Assembly: GCA_024362935.1 (NCBI GenBank)
Contig: JANCRA010000003.1
Coordinates: 51,931,844 to 51,995,843, forward strand
Reading direction: 5' to 3'
Length of the DNA: 64,000 nt
Source: Setophaga petechia
Lineage: Eukaryota > Chordata > Aves > Passeriformes > Parulidae
The notes under the pieces are model-generated. The model did no database searches and was not told where the DNA came from. It saw nothing but the letters and a program-made list of their open reading frames with translations. Made by a program: the position numbers and the translations under genes. This document shows positions 36,403 through 48,213 of the stretch, piece after piece (within the stretch, counting starts at the first letter, position 1; every line of letters starts with the position of its first letter).

Positions 36403-39400
36403 AAAACACAAAACACAATAAGAAAAATTTCTGCAGACAAAGTTAATTCTGCATAAGCCCTTCTGCACTATTGAAAATCTTTGGAGCAAATTGATCTGAC
36501 TGAAAAGATCAAGCCTAGGCTGATGAACAAGGAGTCTCCCCCTGCTCACATGGACAAGCAAGTTCATTGTGTTACTGAACACACTTGCCATTGGGAATAC
36601 TCACAGGGAAAGATTTAAAAACCATTGGATGTATACAATTAACTGACATTCTCACTAATTTTTTTTTTTTTTTAGGAGAAATAGCTATTACTGCAGCATT
36701 CTAACAATTGCCACATTTCATCAACTTTGGCTATTTCAGAAATTTTGTCAATAACATGGTGGGCTAAAAAAACACCTTAGCAGAATTATTTTTAAAAGAT
36801 AATCAGGTTGTTGCTGTTCTCATGATCATTCACCTGCAAGAAGAAAAAAGGCCCTTTTTCTTCTGCATAATGCAGCTAGGCAAGCTCCTGTCTAAGAACT
36901 AAAATTAACAATTCAAGAACTCGGGCAGCACACACGGGAATGAATGAGGAGCAGGTCACAGGATCATCAGAAAAGAATATCTGCTGCTCTTATTTTAGAT
37001 TTAGGATGCACCACTCAAGTGCTAGGATGCTTTTTCATCCCCTTGAAGTAAAATGCAGTTATTCCTCCTGGCACAAAGCAAGTAATTGAGACCACAATGA
37101 GTACAATTAAAAAGACTGCAAGATGTTGCTCCAGGTTCTCCCCACAGCTCTTTGAGTGGCAAAGCCCTGGCAAAAATTTGCTTTACATAGTTCTGTGCCT
37201 GTAAATTGGAGTAATTCTTCTACCTTTGAAATGAATCTCAAGAGACAATAACAGAGAAAGGAGCCCCAGTGACGATGTGAGCCTCTTCACAGCAGTGGGG
37301 TGGGGTGGCAACAGATCCCAGGCAAGACTCAAAATGGAAGAGGTTCAGAATGGCCATCAAGAAACAGTTCAGCATTTTACCAATAGAGCAGAGGACCCTT
37401 CCAACCTCAATTATCCTGTCACCCCCTGGAATGGATCATGATTCTGCACCTGGTATTTTGGGGGTTTAGTTTCGTTTGTGACCTTGCACGTTTTTGACCT
37501 TACACACCCAAACATAGCACTCAAAAAAGAATAATTGGTTTCTTTGAGGGTTTTGGACTTAGATCCTTGCTTCAGGGTGTTGTACATTTCAATTTTTTTT
37601 CTGTATTTGAAAAATGGATGCACTAAGATGCAGTAAGAAAGATTAAAATATAAACTATGAATTTGAAACACCTAACCACATTGCAATAAGACCTAATTTT
37701 ATCAAGACAAACAAGTTTGTTGTATACCTGTTCTTTTATTTGTGACTACAACTATAATTGCCTCAGTACACTTTTAATTGCAACTATAACTGAAAGTCCA
37801 GAATGGATCTGAAGAGCCACAAAGTAAATATGCAGGAAAGGAAGGCCACAGAGTGGCTAACTGTGAAAACTGTGGGTTTGGTACTGCATAGTGATCAAGG
37901 CAATAAAGAAGAAATTTGAATGAATTTAGAATTCTTTGTTTTGAATCCAAATTGTTGTGTAGCCTGGCTCTGAAAGTCTCAGTATCTACATTTAGCATAA
38001 AAGGCCAGGCTTGGCATCCTGTCATGAGCTGGTCTTAGCCATCACTGGACAAAATCCAGCCCCACCACGTTTTACCACTAGGCCACATTTAATCTTTTAA
38101 ACCCTTGCCTCAATTACTCTACTTCCAACTTCTTCAATTGTGTTGCTGTCCCACAGATGACAGCTTTCTTCCCTACTCCTGACTGAAATCCAAGGCATGT
38201 TCCCAGCCCTGATTTAGCTGCAAAGCACCCCAGCAGACAGCAGTTTGGTGGGAATACAGTGCATGCTTATTTAATTACAGGCAGTGTCATACTGCATATG
38301 GACAGGAGAGCTAATTTGACATGAACAAACAACAGGAAAGGAGAAGCCTGTGCATAATCTTCTCTTTTAAAGACTATGAATAACAGAGGTTTAATTGCAT
38401 CATGTCATATCTATGCATGTAGATCATCAATAAGGCTGCTCCAGACAGCATTCCACCAGATACATTAAAGATGTATTTTATCTCATGCAATAAAAGCACT
38501 AGGTTGTCAACTTCCTCATGAAATAACCCTGCCAAGAGTGCTGTATTCTGGCTGGAGGTTGTCACAGGTATTTCCTGTCTAGACTGGAAAGAAGGGTAGA
38601 GGATTCCTAATGCCATTCCACCTCTCAAATAAATTTTCTTTAATATGTTCATTTTTTCACCCCAGCAAAATAATTTCTCTGTCTTTGCAGCCAAGACGTC
38701 CTTAATGCACTTCTCTTTTTTCTTTGCTCTAATCTCATTTTCTTCTGCAGATTTATTATTTCTATTCTACTTCCACTCTCCTTATCCAAGCACAACTGAA
38801 GTTTTCTCTCCAGAGCATTCAATACCTTAAAGTTATCAGTCCCTCCTACTCAAATCAGCCAGCGTAAATGCATCCCTTATTTATTTCCTGTTTCCTCCTC
38901 CCTCTGCTTCTTCCAGCCTGTCAACATTTTTAGCATTCCCATTCAATTAAAGGAATTTTGCATCTATAAAGCACAAAATTATCTCTAAGGTGGACATGAG
39001 ACAGCAACAGCATGGGATGAGCCATGGAAGCCCACAAGGGACCAGCATTTTGAAATATTTTGTCTCTCATGACAAAATGTCTCTCACAAACATCTAGGTT
39101 TCATTCCCTACTTAACATAATTCAAAGTGGGTTTTTTCTTTTTTTTTTTTTTTTAACCAGATTTACCTGTGAAATTTACTGTATTATCTACAGTTCCTGT
39201 AAAGTATGATATAAGGAAAAGCAAGAAACAGGCACTCAATAAAGCAGAACTTGTTCTTTAATTAATTCATGCTTACAAATTTCAAAGTTCTTTTACACAT
39301 CGACCATCCAGATGGTCTTGTAAATAAGTAAGAGCTTGGGATGCCATTTTTAGCAAATAGTGGTATGAAAGATGTAAAAGTAGAACGTGCACTGAGAGGG

Positions 39401-39660
39401 GTGACATAATTTATTTGCAATGCTGTGGAGAGAATCTTTTGTGATGCAAGTCACAAACTAACCTACATTAATTCCAACACAGTTACACCTTAATATTCTG
39501 GAATTTGATGGGAAGCCAGAGAAAGATAATGCCATCCAGGACTGGCAAGACTATTAAATACATGAGGAATATTAGGCTTGAATGGATTTTTCCTAATTAA
39601 AATAAAATATTAAGATGATATAGCTTTTTTAATATGGGAATTTTTTTTTTTCTTGTGCAG

Positions 39661-39859
39661 GCCACACTGCTCAGATGAGCTGGTCTTCCTGGAAGAGGTA
39701 TCAGAAGAAAATACTTCTATTATTTCTTACATAATAAAGAAGATCAATCACTTGATAAAGCACAAAGAACCACCAGCAAAGCAGTTATTAGAGAGTATTT
39801 TACATGGCAGAAGAGAAAATGCCCCATCTTACCCACGTCATAGCTCACAAATCAAATGA
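39661..39859 (+). other. Weak exon-like open frame
   Basis: A T-rich tract ending 'ttttttttcttgtgcag' at 39660 is a good 3' splice-site match. The frame after it stays open for about 66 codons to a stop at 39857-39859 and contains ELVFLEEVSEENTSIISY. There is a GT (gaagag|gtatca) at 39698, and no recognised family or further exons. In DNA of this composition one such frame is expected by chance, so this is only a candidate. Confidence 0.15.
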
Positions 39860-41845
39860 AAGTTAGAACACTTTGCATGCTTCAAAGAGCTGCTTTCCAA
39901 AAATCCACACATTTCACAAGGAGGGTAGAATTTTCCTGATCTTGTTTAACAAGAATTCAGTCAGCAAAGGACCTCAGCATACCTACAGAGTTATTTTTTT
40001 TAGACTGAGCTTGCTAAATCACAAACTGTGAGGTTCAAAACAGCTGCTACATAAGCAATTTGTTTCAATAATGTAAGAGCTGCTTATTTTGGGTGATAAA
40101 ACATAAGGGAGGCTGTATTTCAAATCTTTGAATGTCTCTGCCCCCATATCTCCCGTTTCTAGTGGAGTTCAAATTTTGGTTAATTTGCAAAGGCATTCAT
40201 TACTTGAAGGGGGAGATTGATTTAATTTACAGTGGAAATTGGCTGCTATTTTGGCTATATTTTGAGTAAATTGGCTGCTGTGCCCTGGCCCTTGTGGCAG
40301 TGGACCTGAACATGTGGTACCAGCTCATCAATGAAGTGGTGAACATTTATCATGTATAGCGTTGGATTTATGCTCTCTAGAAGGGCCTGATACTAAACAT
40401 CCATCAACAGCACAAAGGGGAAACAGTTCATGAGAAAAGCACCAGGGAAATCATCCATTTTCTACATTTGTGCAATAGCAAGGGAGCTCTCAGAGAGGAA
40501 TGCTCAGGTGACCTTTGGGAAACAGGTACAAGGAATGAGTTCATTATTTTTGCTTTCCCATACACAGAATTCTGTGGGAGATTGGGCACAGAAATCCCCA
40601 GCCCTTGGGAGAAGGGATCATCCCTTTGACAAGACACTGACACAAGTGGATTGAATTCCCTCCTTGGCCCTGTGCACACCATTACAGGACACTGCCCTGC
40701 CTAAAGGTGACTCTGAATATCTGACATCTTCACTTCATGCCCTACATCTATCACTGCCCTCCATGGCAGTGATAAAAACAGAACAGTCATGTTTGCTGTG
40801 ACAGTACATGAGGATCAGAAGTATATTTATCAGCTTATTTTCTCTCTCTGTTTGCTTTGGGGTTTTTTTAATGCACAAGGAATTATTCTGTGGAAGGAGA
40901 AGGGAATTGAGACACAGCACAGTCTCTGGGTAAAAGCCTTTCCAACAACTATTCATTCAAAGGTATAAAAATTTAGTTCTATTACAGCTGTTTTGTAATA
41001 AGATGGGTTTTGTTTGTTCTAAAGTGTTAAAATCTTGCACAGTCACAGGCTGTGGGAATAAACATCGTCCTAATTCACTAGGCTGCATGCAGGGTTTCGC
41101 TTGTCTTGTAGATGGATATCTGTCCAGTTATTCCTTAAGACAACAAACATTCTCACTAGGTTTTACCCTTCTGAAGTTTAAGGATCATTTAGTTCATATA
41201 GTCATGCTTGTAAGTATGTGCAAAGGATAAATTAAGGAGGTGAAAATCATTAATTTATAAAGAAAAGTGGACGACAGTTTTTCCTTTTTTGCTTTTTCCT
41301 TCAGTAGTGTTGATCATAGGACCAGAACAGCCTCGGTTACTGATATCTTAATGCAAATGAAACAACTCTGCACTATGTGCTGTTTCCAGCAAGGATTCTG
41401 TGTTTTACAGGAGTCCTCTGTCAAATCAAAATCTCAGTGACAATCTCACTGGCCCTGTTCAAGGTGATGAACACACTGTGTGACTCATTACCGACATGTC
41501 TATTTAACTTTTATCCAACAGAAGGCTGACTGAACTTAGGTAAGCAGCTGGCACCAGTGAAAAGCAAAACTCTGACATTTCTCTTGCTGAAATAGTGGAG
41601 AGCTGAATTGGTAATTACAGCTTTTGAAGCATAAAAAACTGCTGTGGCTTCAGACAAATTTTTACAGGGAAAAAAAACTGAGGCTTCCTGGGATTGAAAT
41701 GAAAATGGATCTTAAGCGTACACAATGGTATTGGGAATTGCATAAAAATGCAGACAACACCTTAAATTATCAGTTAAAGGAAAAGCAGTCAGACAAGATA
41801 AAAAAATAAATAAAAATCAAGATGTCTATTTATTCAGAGGCAGAG

Positions 41846-41930
41846 TATAGGAAATCTATATGTATAGCAAATCTATGTCTATAATTGAAGATCCAATCTA
41901 TATTATAGGAAATCTCTATCTATAGCAAAT
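41846..41930. repeat. Degenerate tandem, ~58-bp period
   Basis: 'tataggaaatct' followed by 'tatagcaaat' occurs at about 41846 and again at about 41904, with 'ctatgtctata' type filler between. Confidence 0.65.
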
Positions 41931-43544
41931 GGGTGCCCTGTTGCACTGCAATCTTATAAGGAACTGTCAGATTTTTTTTCTTTTTTAAGTTCAGAGCAAA
42001 GCAATAGTGGCAGGGCTGCAGTCACACAAACACAGAGTCTAGACAGGCATAAATTTACACTTCAGCTTCCTGATTTTTGTGTTCACCATGCAGACCTATT
42101 TCCAACCTTTCTTTAAGCTAAGCCTGACATTTATAGAATGTGTAAATAAAAACAAATCAATATGACCTTGGGTGGGTATCCCTTTTCCTGTTTCAGTTCT
42201 CTTCTTTCTGTCATTAATTTAATGCATTACACTGTCAATGCTTTCAGAAGAAAAGATTCACTTTGTCTTCCAGGGAGACAATTTAACTCCAGAGTACGAA
42301 GTTTCTAAAAATTGCTAAAACAAAAGATAGCAACCACCTTGGTAATACCTTATGAATGTGCCAAATAAGCCTTTGTTGTGGTAAGGATTAGAATTGCCTT
42401 GAAATCTGTAAATCTGTCCTTTACAAATGTTTGTCTTTCAGTTATTCAGGCAATTCTTTATTTGCAAGTCAACATGAAGATGCTTTCTCAAGACTGCCTT
42501 GTGCCCCACTTCTCTTTATTTTTGCCCCAGAAACAGTATTAAAGCAGAGCACCAGCCCTTAGCATAATTTTTTTTTTGGTTTACATTGGCCATTGAACTG
42601 CAAACCTGATTTTCTCTTTGATGTGTTTATGGTATTTGCCTGCACATCCAGATTTACCTGTGCCTACCTGCTGAATTCTCATACAGCATTTAAAGGACTG
42701 CAACAGAGGCTACACAATCATAATCTGTCAACTTTGTAGTAAATAAATGCTGTGTGTGGCTATAAAACCACATTTTGTGTGTCCCACTGAAGGTACAACA
42801 ACAGCTTCAGGACAGTAATATATGCACAGCTAGTCAGGGCTTTATTTCCACCTTTCCATGTCCCAAACTGGATTAACTGCTCAATTCAATCAAAACAAAC
42901 AAAAAAACACCACACAAACACCCCAGAGCTGCCTGGCAAATGACCATGGCACAGAAGCACAGTGACTGATCTCGCCGTGGCCATGGTTGGCATAAAAAGC
43001 TTTAAAAATACAGCTTTTATTATTCCAGGTTGAATTCCTGTTACTATTTCCACACTCTTCAGGTTATTTTAGTTCTGTTAAATTGAAGGGAATAAAAAAA
43101 AAGTGTATGGAACTAGTTCTGAAATGATTTAAAAATAAATACAGAAACATCCAATACATTTTTATATCTGTCAAGCAAAGCCAATTAAAGTCTCCCTGTG
43201 GTGAACAGAGCTTTAAAATCTGAGTTTTCTCCTGGATTACACTGTGAGCTGCCTGCTCAGAATGATTCATCATGATCCTCATTATTTCCAGCTTCCAATT
43301 TCCCTGTGCCTGGCAGGGTTACCCCAGCAAATGACCACTCATTTGCAAACAGTGCAAGTTATGCATTGCCATAAACACATCATTTGTGGCTTTCCCAAAC
43401 TCTAATGGGCCTCCCAAATCGAACAATGCCTCCTAGAGCACTAAAAATCTATTTTTAACTCTATTTCCCCTTTTACAAAGTCAGTTTGTTTTTCAGTTAG
43501 TTTTACTTATGCTTTGCAGTTTGGATTCCACAATATTCTTCAGA

Positions 43545-43630
43545 ATTAATAAAATAAAAAAATTAAACTAAAATGTAAAATAAAACATAAGATAAAATAT
43601 AAAATAAAAAAAAAATACAAAATATAAAAT
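43545..43630. repeat. A-rich low-complexity tract
   Basis: This is a run of 'aataaaataaaa', 'taaaatgtaaaataaaac' and 'ataaaatataaaataaa' motifs, almost wholly A and T. Confidence 0.85.
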
Positions 43631-45679
43631 ATTATTTGAATGGAGGGCTGCATTATTGCAGAGCACTGCCCATTAGCCTTAAAACAAGAACAATATATTT
43701 TCAGAGTTTGATGCCTCTTGAGCACTCCAGCAAAGGTTTATACTTTAGGTAAAGTTAGTAAATTGCTACGGCATCTTAATAAAGATGCATGATTATTTCA
43801 TTTCCTTTCCCTCAGCATCAATACTCCTTTTACCCATCTATATTTACAGAAAACTTTACACATCTTAGTGTAAGATAACTAGAATATCACACATAGCCAA
43901 AGAAAGAACAGTTTCATTAAGTCTCAAATAAAACTGCAGGAAATTGGGAATAACAGAGATTAAAAAAATAGTTACAACACATGCAATTCTCCTTTATTTC
44001 AAGGAACACCTAAGAAGAAATAATTAGAAGAAAAAAACAATTTTCACAAACAGTTTCTATAGATGTATTGTATTGTGTGCCTGTTGCAAAGCTCTCCAAA
44101 AGAGTGGAACACAATCTTTTACTTTGTTTAAATAACCTTAAAGATAATTTCATCACAACTCCTCACTTTCAGACCTCAAAACACTAAAACTGCTGAGCAC
44201 ACTACCTGCCCAGCATAACTCTTTCAATATCCAAATACTATGTGTGTATCTATAGATAAAATGAATTTTCTTCCACATCAAGGCTGGTGATTATATTTTA
44301 TGAAGCATCAGGAGATGCTGATTACCCCATGGGAGTGTTGTACACACCAGAACTGCACACTCCTGCAGCTTGGGCTTTAATTCCTTTACCCAGCTCTGGT
44401 TTTGAATGAGGTGGCATTTAATAACATTCCCTGGAAAATGGCATTAGCAAATGCTAATCCTTTTTTCCAATGAAAATGCCTGTTCACTTGAATGTAACAG
44501 CAAGTGTTTCCTTCAGTGCACATGACTCTGGCATTGATGAATTCACAGTGTTTTTAGCTATTATTAACTTTTTCCAGTTTTGAATAAAAGCTTCCTTTTC
44601 CTGAAGATAAAATTAGTTTATAATTTACAATGTTTGCTTAGCACAGTGCATGCAATTTCAGGCACTGATAAAGCTGGTGCTTTCTTTGCTGATGTATTTT
44701 CTTTGAAGTGCCTCAGCAGAACTGATTATCAGTGCAGAAAGCATCTGTGTGCAGTGCCAGGAAGCACATTGTCATGCCAACTAATGTAAAATATTATTTG
44801 CAAATATTTCAATGTAAACATCATTAATAAGATTCTTCATTATAATTCAGAAAAGGAGTAGGCTTTATGTTATATGTTTAGGAAAACTTCTTTTAAATAA
44901 GGTTTTGGGAGAAGAAAAAGGTCCTTCTCATGATAAAGTACACCACTAGCTAAAAAAACACCAACCAAAAAACACAGGCCTAAAAATGTTACAAAATATA
45001 TTAAGAAATCTACTTTATATTCTGTCATAAATTCCTTGGCAACTATCACGTGCAATTTCACATCTCTGCAGCCTATTTACCCACTGAGGGTGTTGTTAGT
45101 GGTTTTTATTAAATATGTCAGGATGCCATAATTGCACTGTTCATCCAAAAAAAAAGCACAGAAAACAACTTCTGCTGGTTAATCAATTAATTTACTGTTA
45201 ACTTCAGGAAAGGAAACATTGAGCATGTGGAGATATTAAAAAAAAATACATCTTTTTAAATATCTGACATAAGCTAGGGCAAAAAAAAAATTAAACATCT
45301 CTGGCATGTGTTGAACAATGAGCAACACGAGGCAATGCTATATGTTCCACAAACATATGTTCTCTGATGGTGAAATAATTATGTTGGTGTCTACACAACA
45401 CATGTCTGGATGTCCTTTGAGTGGAAAAGCAGAGCTTTGGGAAACAAGGGGAGGTAAGGGCTGCCAGTTCTGTGAGCTGCAGCTGAAGCCTTTGGAGGAG
45501 CAGGGACCCAGGACATTCCTCTGGCTGCCCTGGGTGGTTGGAGACCCTGGCAAAGAGCTCAAAAACCTTGGCACGGAGTCAAAACCACCTGTTCCTTTGA
45601 TTTTAGCCCATGGAAACGATTACCAACTTTGTGTGAGGAGTTACAAGCCACAAGAGTTTGAGTAGAATGATAGTTAATT

Positions 45680-46110
45680 TGTCACAGGGTGAAAAAGTAG
45701 AATTTTGGGGTTTTTAGAATGGGGGTTCAAGAGGCAAGATGGAGGAATCTGGGCATGTCCTGCTCTTCTCCTTGTCCTCTATCTTCTGCTGTGATGGTGG
45801 CACTTTTGGATTGGTTTAGAGTAGAGACAGACTGTCTAACATAGGTGATAGGTATTGGAAAATTATTGTAAATACAGTACACGTAGTTTGTAGTATAAAA
45901 AGCCAACACCACCCCAAGGGCAGGGACTGTGCCACAAACCAACCTGCTGGACAGACCTCAGCAGCTCAGAGAAAGAGTGTAACAGATAAGAGAAAATAGA
46001 CAACCTTGAAAACCAGAGCTGAGGAATCTCGACTTCTTTGGTTGTAGGGCTGGAAAAACAAAAAAGACTTTCTGACACCTCAGGGGTCATCTCAGCCACA
46101 GAAACCCGAG
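45680..46110 (+). mobile_element. LTR of an avian endogenous retrovirus (ERVL-like)
   Basis: The segment starts TGTCACAGGGTG and contains 'caagatggaggaatctggg', 'cttctgctgtgatg', 'cacttttggattggttt' (reverse CCAAT), 'gtagtttgtagtataaaaa' (TATA box at 45894-45900) and a degraded polyadenylation zone. I recognise this arrangement from abundant songbird LTRs; the family name is not asserted. The right end is uncertain (46110 to 46250) and no target-site duplication was identified. No coding body follows: at 46303 a different LTR begins on the opposite strand. Confidence 0.7.
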
Positions 46111-46302
46111 AGCAGGGTGCTGCAGAGTCACCCAAACACAGCCACTGACAACATGAGACAAAGAGCAGGGCAATCATTGCTGTGAAATCAAATATCCACT
46201 GCACATTTTCACATGGTGCACTGGTGACAGCACAACTGGAGGCAATGCCAAAATGTGAAATTTAGAGAGAAGTCAGAAACTCAGGTGAGACAGATGTTGG
46301 TT

Positions 46303-46710
46303 TGTTGCAGTGTTGTGAGGGTTTCTAGGATGAGGTGAGAGATGACAATTTGACTCCAAGGTTTCAGAAGGCTGATTTATTATTATACTATGTATTAAAT
46401 TATATTATTTTAAGAAATTACATACTAAAACTATACTAAAGAGAGAGAAAGGAGACATCAGAAGGCTGGACAAGAATGAATAATAAAAACCTGTGACAGA
46501 CCAGAGAGCTGACACAGCTGAACTGGGATTGGTCATTAATTTAAAACAATTCACATAGAACCAATCAAAGATGCACCTGTTGGTAAACAACCTCCAGACC
46601 ACATTCCAAGCAATCAGGTAATTATTGTTTACATTTCTTTTCTGAGGCTTTTTAGCTTCTCAGGAGAAAAATCCTGGCAAAGGGATTTTTCATAAAATAT
46701 CATGGTGACA
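46303..46710 (-). mobile_element. Solo LTR, family X copy 2 (minus strand)
   Basis: This 408-bp LTR starts, on the minus strand, TGTCACCATGATATTTTATG and ends CACTGCAACA. It shares 'gaaaaatccctttgcc', 'gaccaatcccag' and 'ccttctgaaacc' type landmarks with copies at 28193 and 50574. It is flanked by a perfect 6-bp duplication, TTGGTT at 46297-46302 and 46711-46716. The perfect duplication fixes both ends, and suggests it is the youngest of the three. No body is attached. Confidence 0.92.
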
Positions 46711-46716
46711 TTGGTT

Positions 46717-47109
46717 TACAAAGTCATTACCCCACTGCCTTAACAGACAACCAGGACGCTGCAGCCAACATGGAATTAACTTCAACTACACCTGGATGCT
46801 CCAGCTGCTGCCCAAGGGGTTGTGGGGCTATGCAGAAACCATTCAGTGTCTGCTCACAAAGACAGCTCAGCCATGCCCCAGAAAACAGGCTCCAGTTCAA
46901 TCAAATATCAATTGTGTGTCACTGAAGGAAGTGCTCGCATGTTTGGGGGATTTTTTTTCTCCTCTTCCTCCTTTACTTTGTTTTTTCTCCCTATCTGGAA
47001 CCAAGAACTCACTGCTTTATAACCCTTGAGGTCAGCAATAAACTGATTTTAATTTATTTTAAGTAGCTTCAATCTTGGACAAGTCAGTTTCAAGAAATTC
47101 CAGTGTCTG
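46717..47109. other. No gene recognised
   Basis: I see no family motif here. Overlapping open frames at 46796-47029 are not recognisable, and CR1 similarity starts only near 47110. Confidence 0.55.
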
Positions 47110-47360
47110 CAAAGGCCAGGGAAACAACCAGCTTGAACTGAATATTAGGAAAAATGTCTTCCTCGAAGTGATTGTCAAGCACTGGGAAGTGGTGGAGTCA
47201 CCATCCCTGGGGGTGTTTAAAAAATGTGCAGGTTTAAAAAATGTGCACAAAAATGTGAACTTGGGGACACAGGTCAGTGATGGACTTGGCAGTGCTGGAT
47301 TAATGGTTGGACTCAAGATCTTAAAGGTCTTTTCCAACATAAATTATACTGTGATTCTAG
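47110..47360 (+). mobile_element. CR1 LINE 3' fragment
   Basis: This short CR1 tail contains 'gaatattaggaaaaatgtcttcc', split here by the family landmarks 'attgtcaagcactggga', 'gagtcaccatccctgg', 'gatggacttggcagtgctgg', 'ttaatggttggactcaa' and 'tcttaaaggtcttttcc', and ends 'ctgtgattctag'. It belongs to a different CR1 subfamily from 27125-28746. A small duplication ('gtttaaaaaatgtgca', twice around 47216-47245) interrupts the tail. Confidence 0.92.
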
Positions 47361-48008
47361 CACATTAAAAGTAAAAAGCCTTTCTTTGGCAAAATGAGTA
47401 TGAACTGGCAAGAGCACCTCAGCCTCTCCATTTTGGAGCAGTGTAGTTACTGCACAATATGATACACTAAATTATTCTAGTTGGCTCTGCCATCCTAACT
47501 GGAAAAATAATCTTTTGTCAGAAGGAGGTATATAAGAACCATAGCAATAATTATTGTGTACGGATTCAGTCTGGAAAAAGAAATTGTTTCTGATAAATTT
47601 AATAAGTTATGAAAAAAGTAATTAGAAATTTCCATAAATAAGTGATCAATTTAAAACTCATTTGGATTCTAGCTGACAATAAGCTAATTTCTCTGGGTGA
47701 ATTTTTTGTGTGTGATTGAAAATATATCTCCATTAATTTCTTTGTGCCAATGCCTTTCTCTGTTGTTTCTCTCTACTGCAGAGCAGTTAAGATGTTAACT
47801 GTGCTGTGTTTCCTGGACAACAGGAGTTTCATTTCACTTTATTTTTTGAGACTCTGCAATTTCAAGGGATACAAAACCCACCTGAAAGCAGCTTGGAGGG
47901 AGGCTTAGAGCAAGGAATGAAAAAGCCAAAATATAAGATGGCAGCTTTTCCTGATGCAGCATGGCAGTAACTTTCTGAACATTAAAAAGTAATTTTTAAA
48001 GTATCTCT
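47361..48008. other. No gene recognised
   Basis: AT-rich single-copy-looking sequence without exon or repeat signals that I can name. Confidence 0.55.
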
Positions 48009-48213
48009 TATTGTCATCTTATGGCAAAGCTCCCATACCTTCTTGGTGATTTCTCATGGGCAGCTCCTCACAGCACTGACTCCTCCTTCTTCACAGCACA
48101 GCCAACAAACTCCAGCTCCCTCCTCACCCAGCTAACCCACTCTCTTATAGCACTGATCCTACTTATTTCCTTTATTCAAATCTTTATTTTCTTACATTCT
48201 ATCCCCCCCACCA
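48009..48213 (-). mobile_element. Truncated LTR, same family as 21049-21358
   Basis: Shares with 21049-21358 'ttgtcatctta', 'cataccttcttggtg', 'tctca-ggg', 'ctcctca-agcactgactc' and 'ctcttatagcact' (TATA box on the minus strand), ending 'cttacattctatcccccc'. It is about 105 bp shorter because the U3 part holding 'cagctgtggcctgg' and 'aattggcccagctgcaac' in the longer copy is missing. It is more decayed. Confidence 0.75.

Larger units (their letters stand above)
33744..45679. other. Gene-free stretch with simple repeats
   Basis: I see no exon I can defend over about 12 kb. It includes a CCAA microsatellite (36386-36402), T runs near 36659 and 39128, a degenerate tandem at 41846-41930, an A-rich patch at 43545-43630, and a possible decayed CR1 tail near 37385-37425 ('gacccttccaacctcaattatcctgt'). 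One splice-acceptor-like ORF at 39661 is listed separately. Confidence 0.55.

Noticed and set aside
37385..37425. A third CR1 3' end ('gacccttccaacctcaattatcctgt')
   Set aside because: The resemblance is real but short and decayed, with no supporting upstream CR1 landmarks. It is mentioned in the stretch note only.
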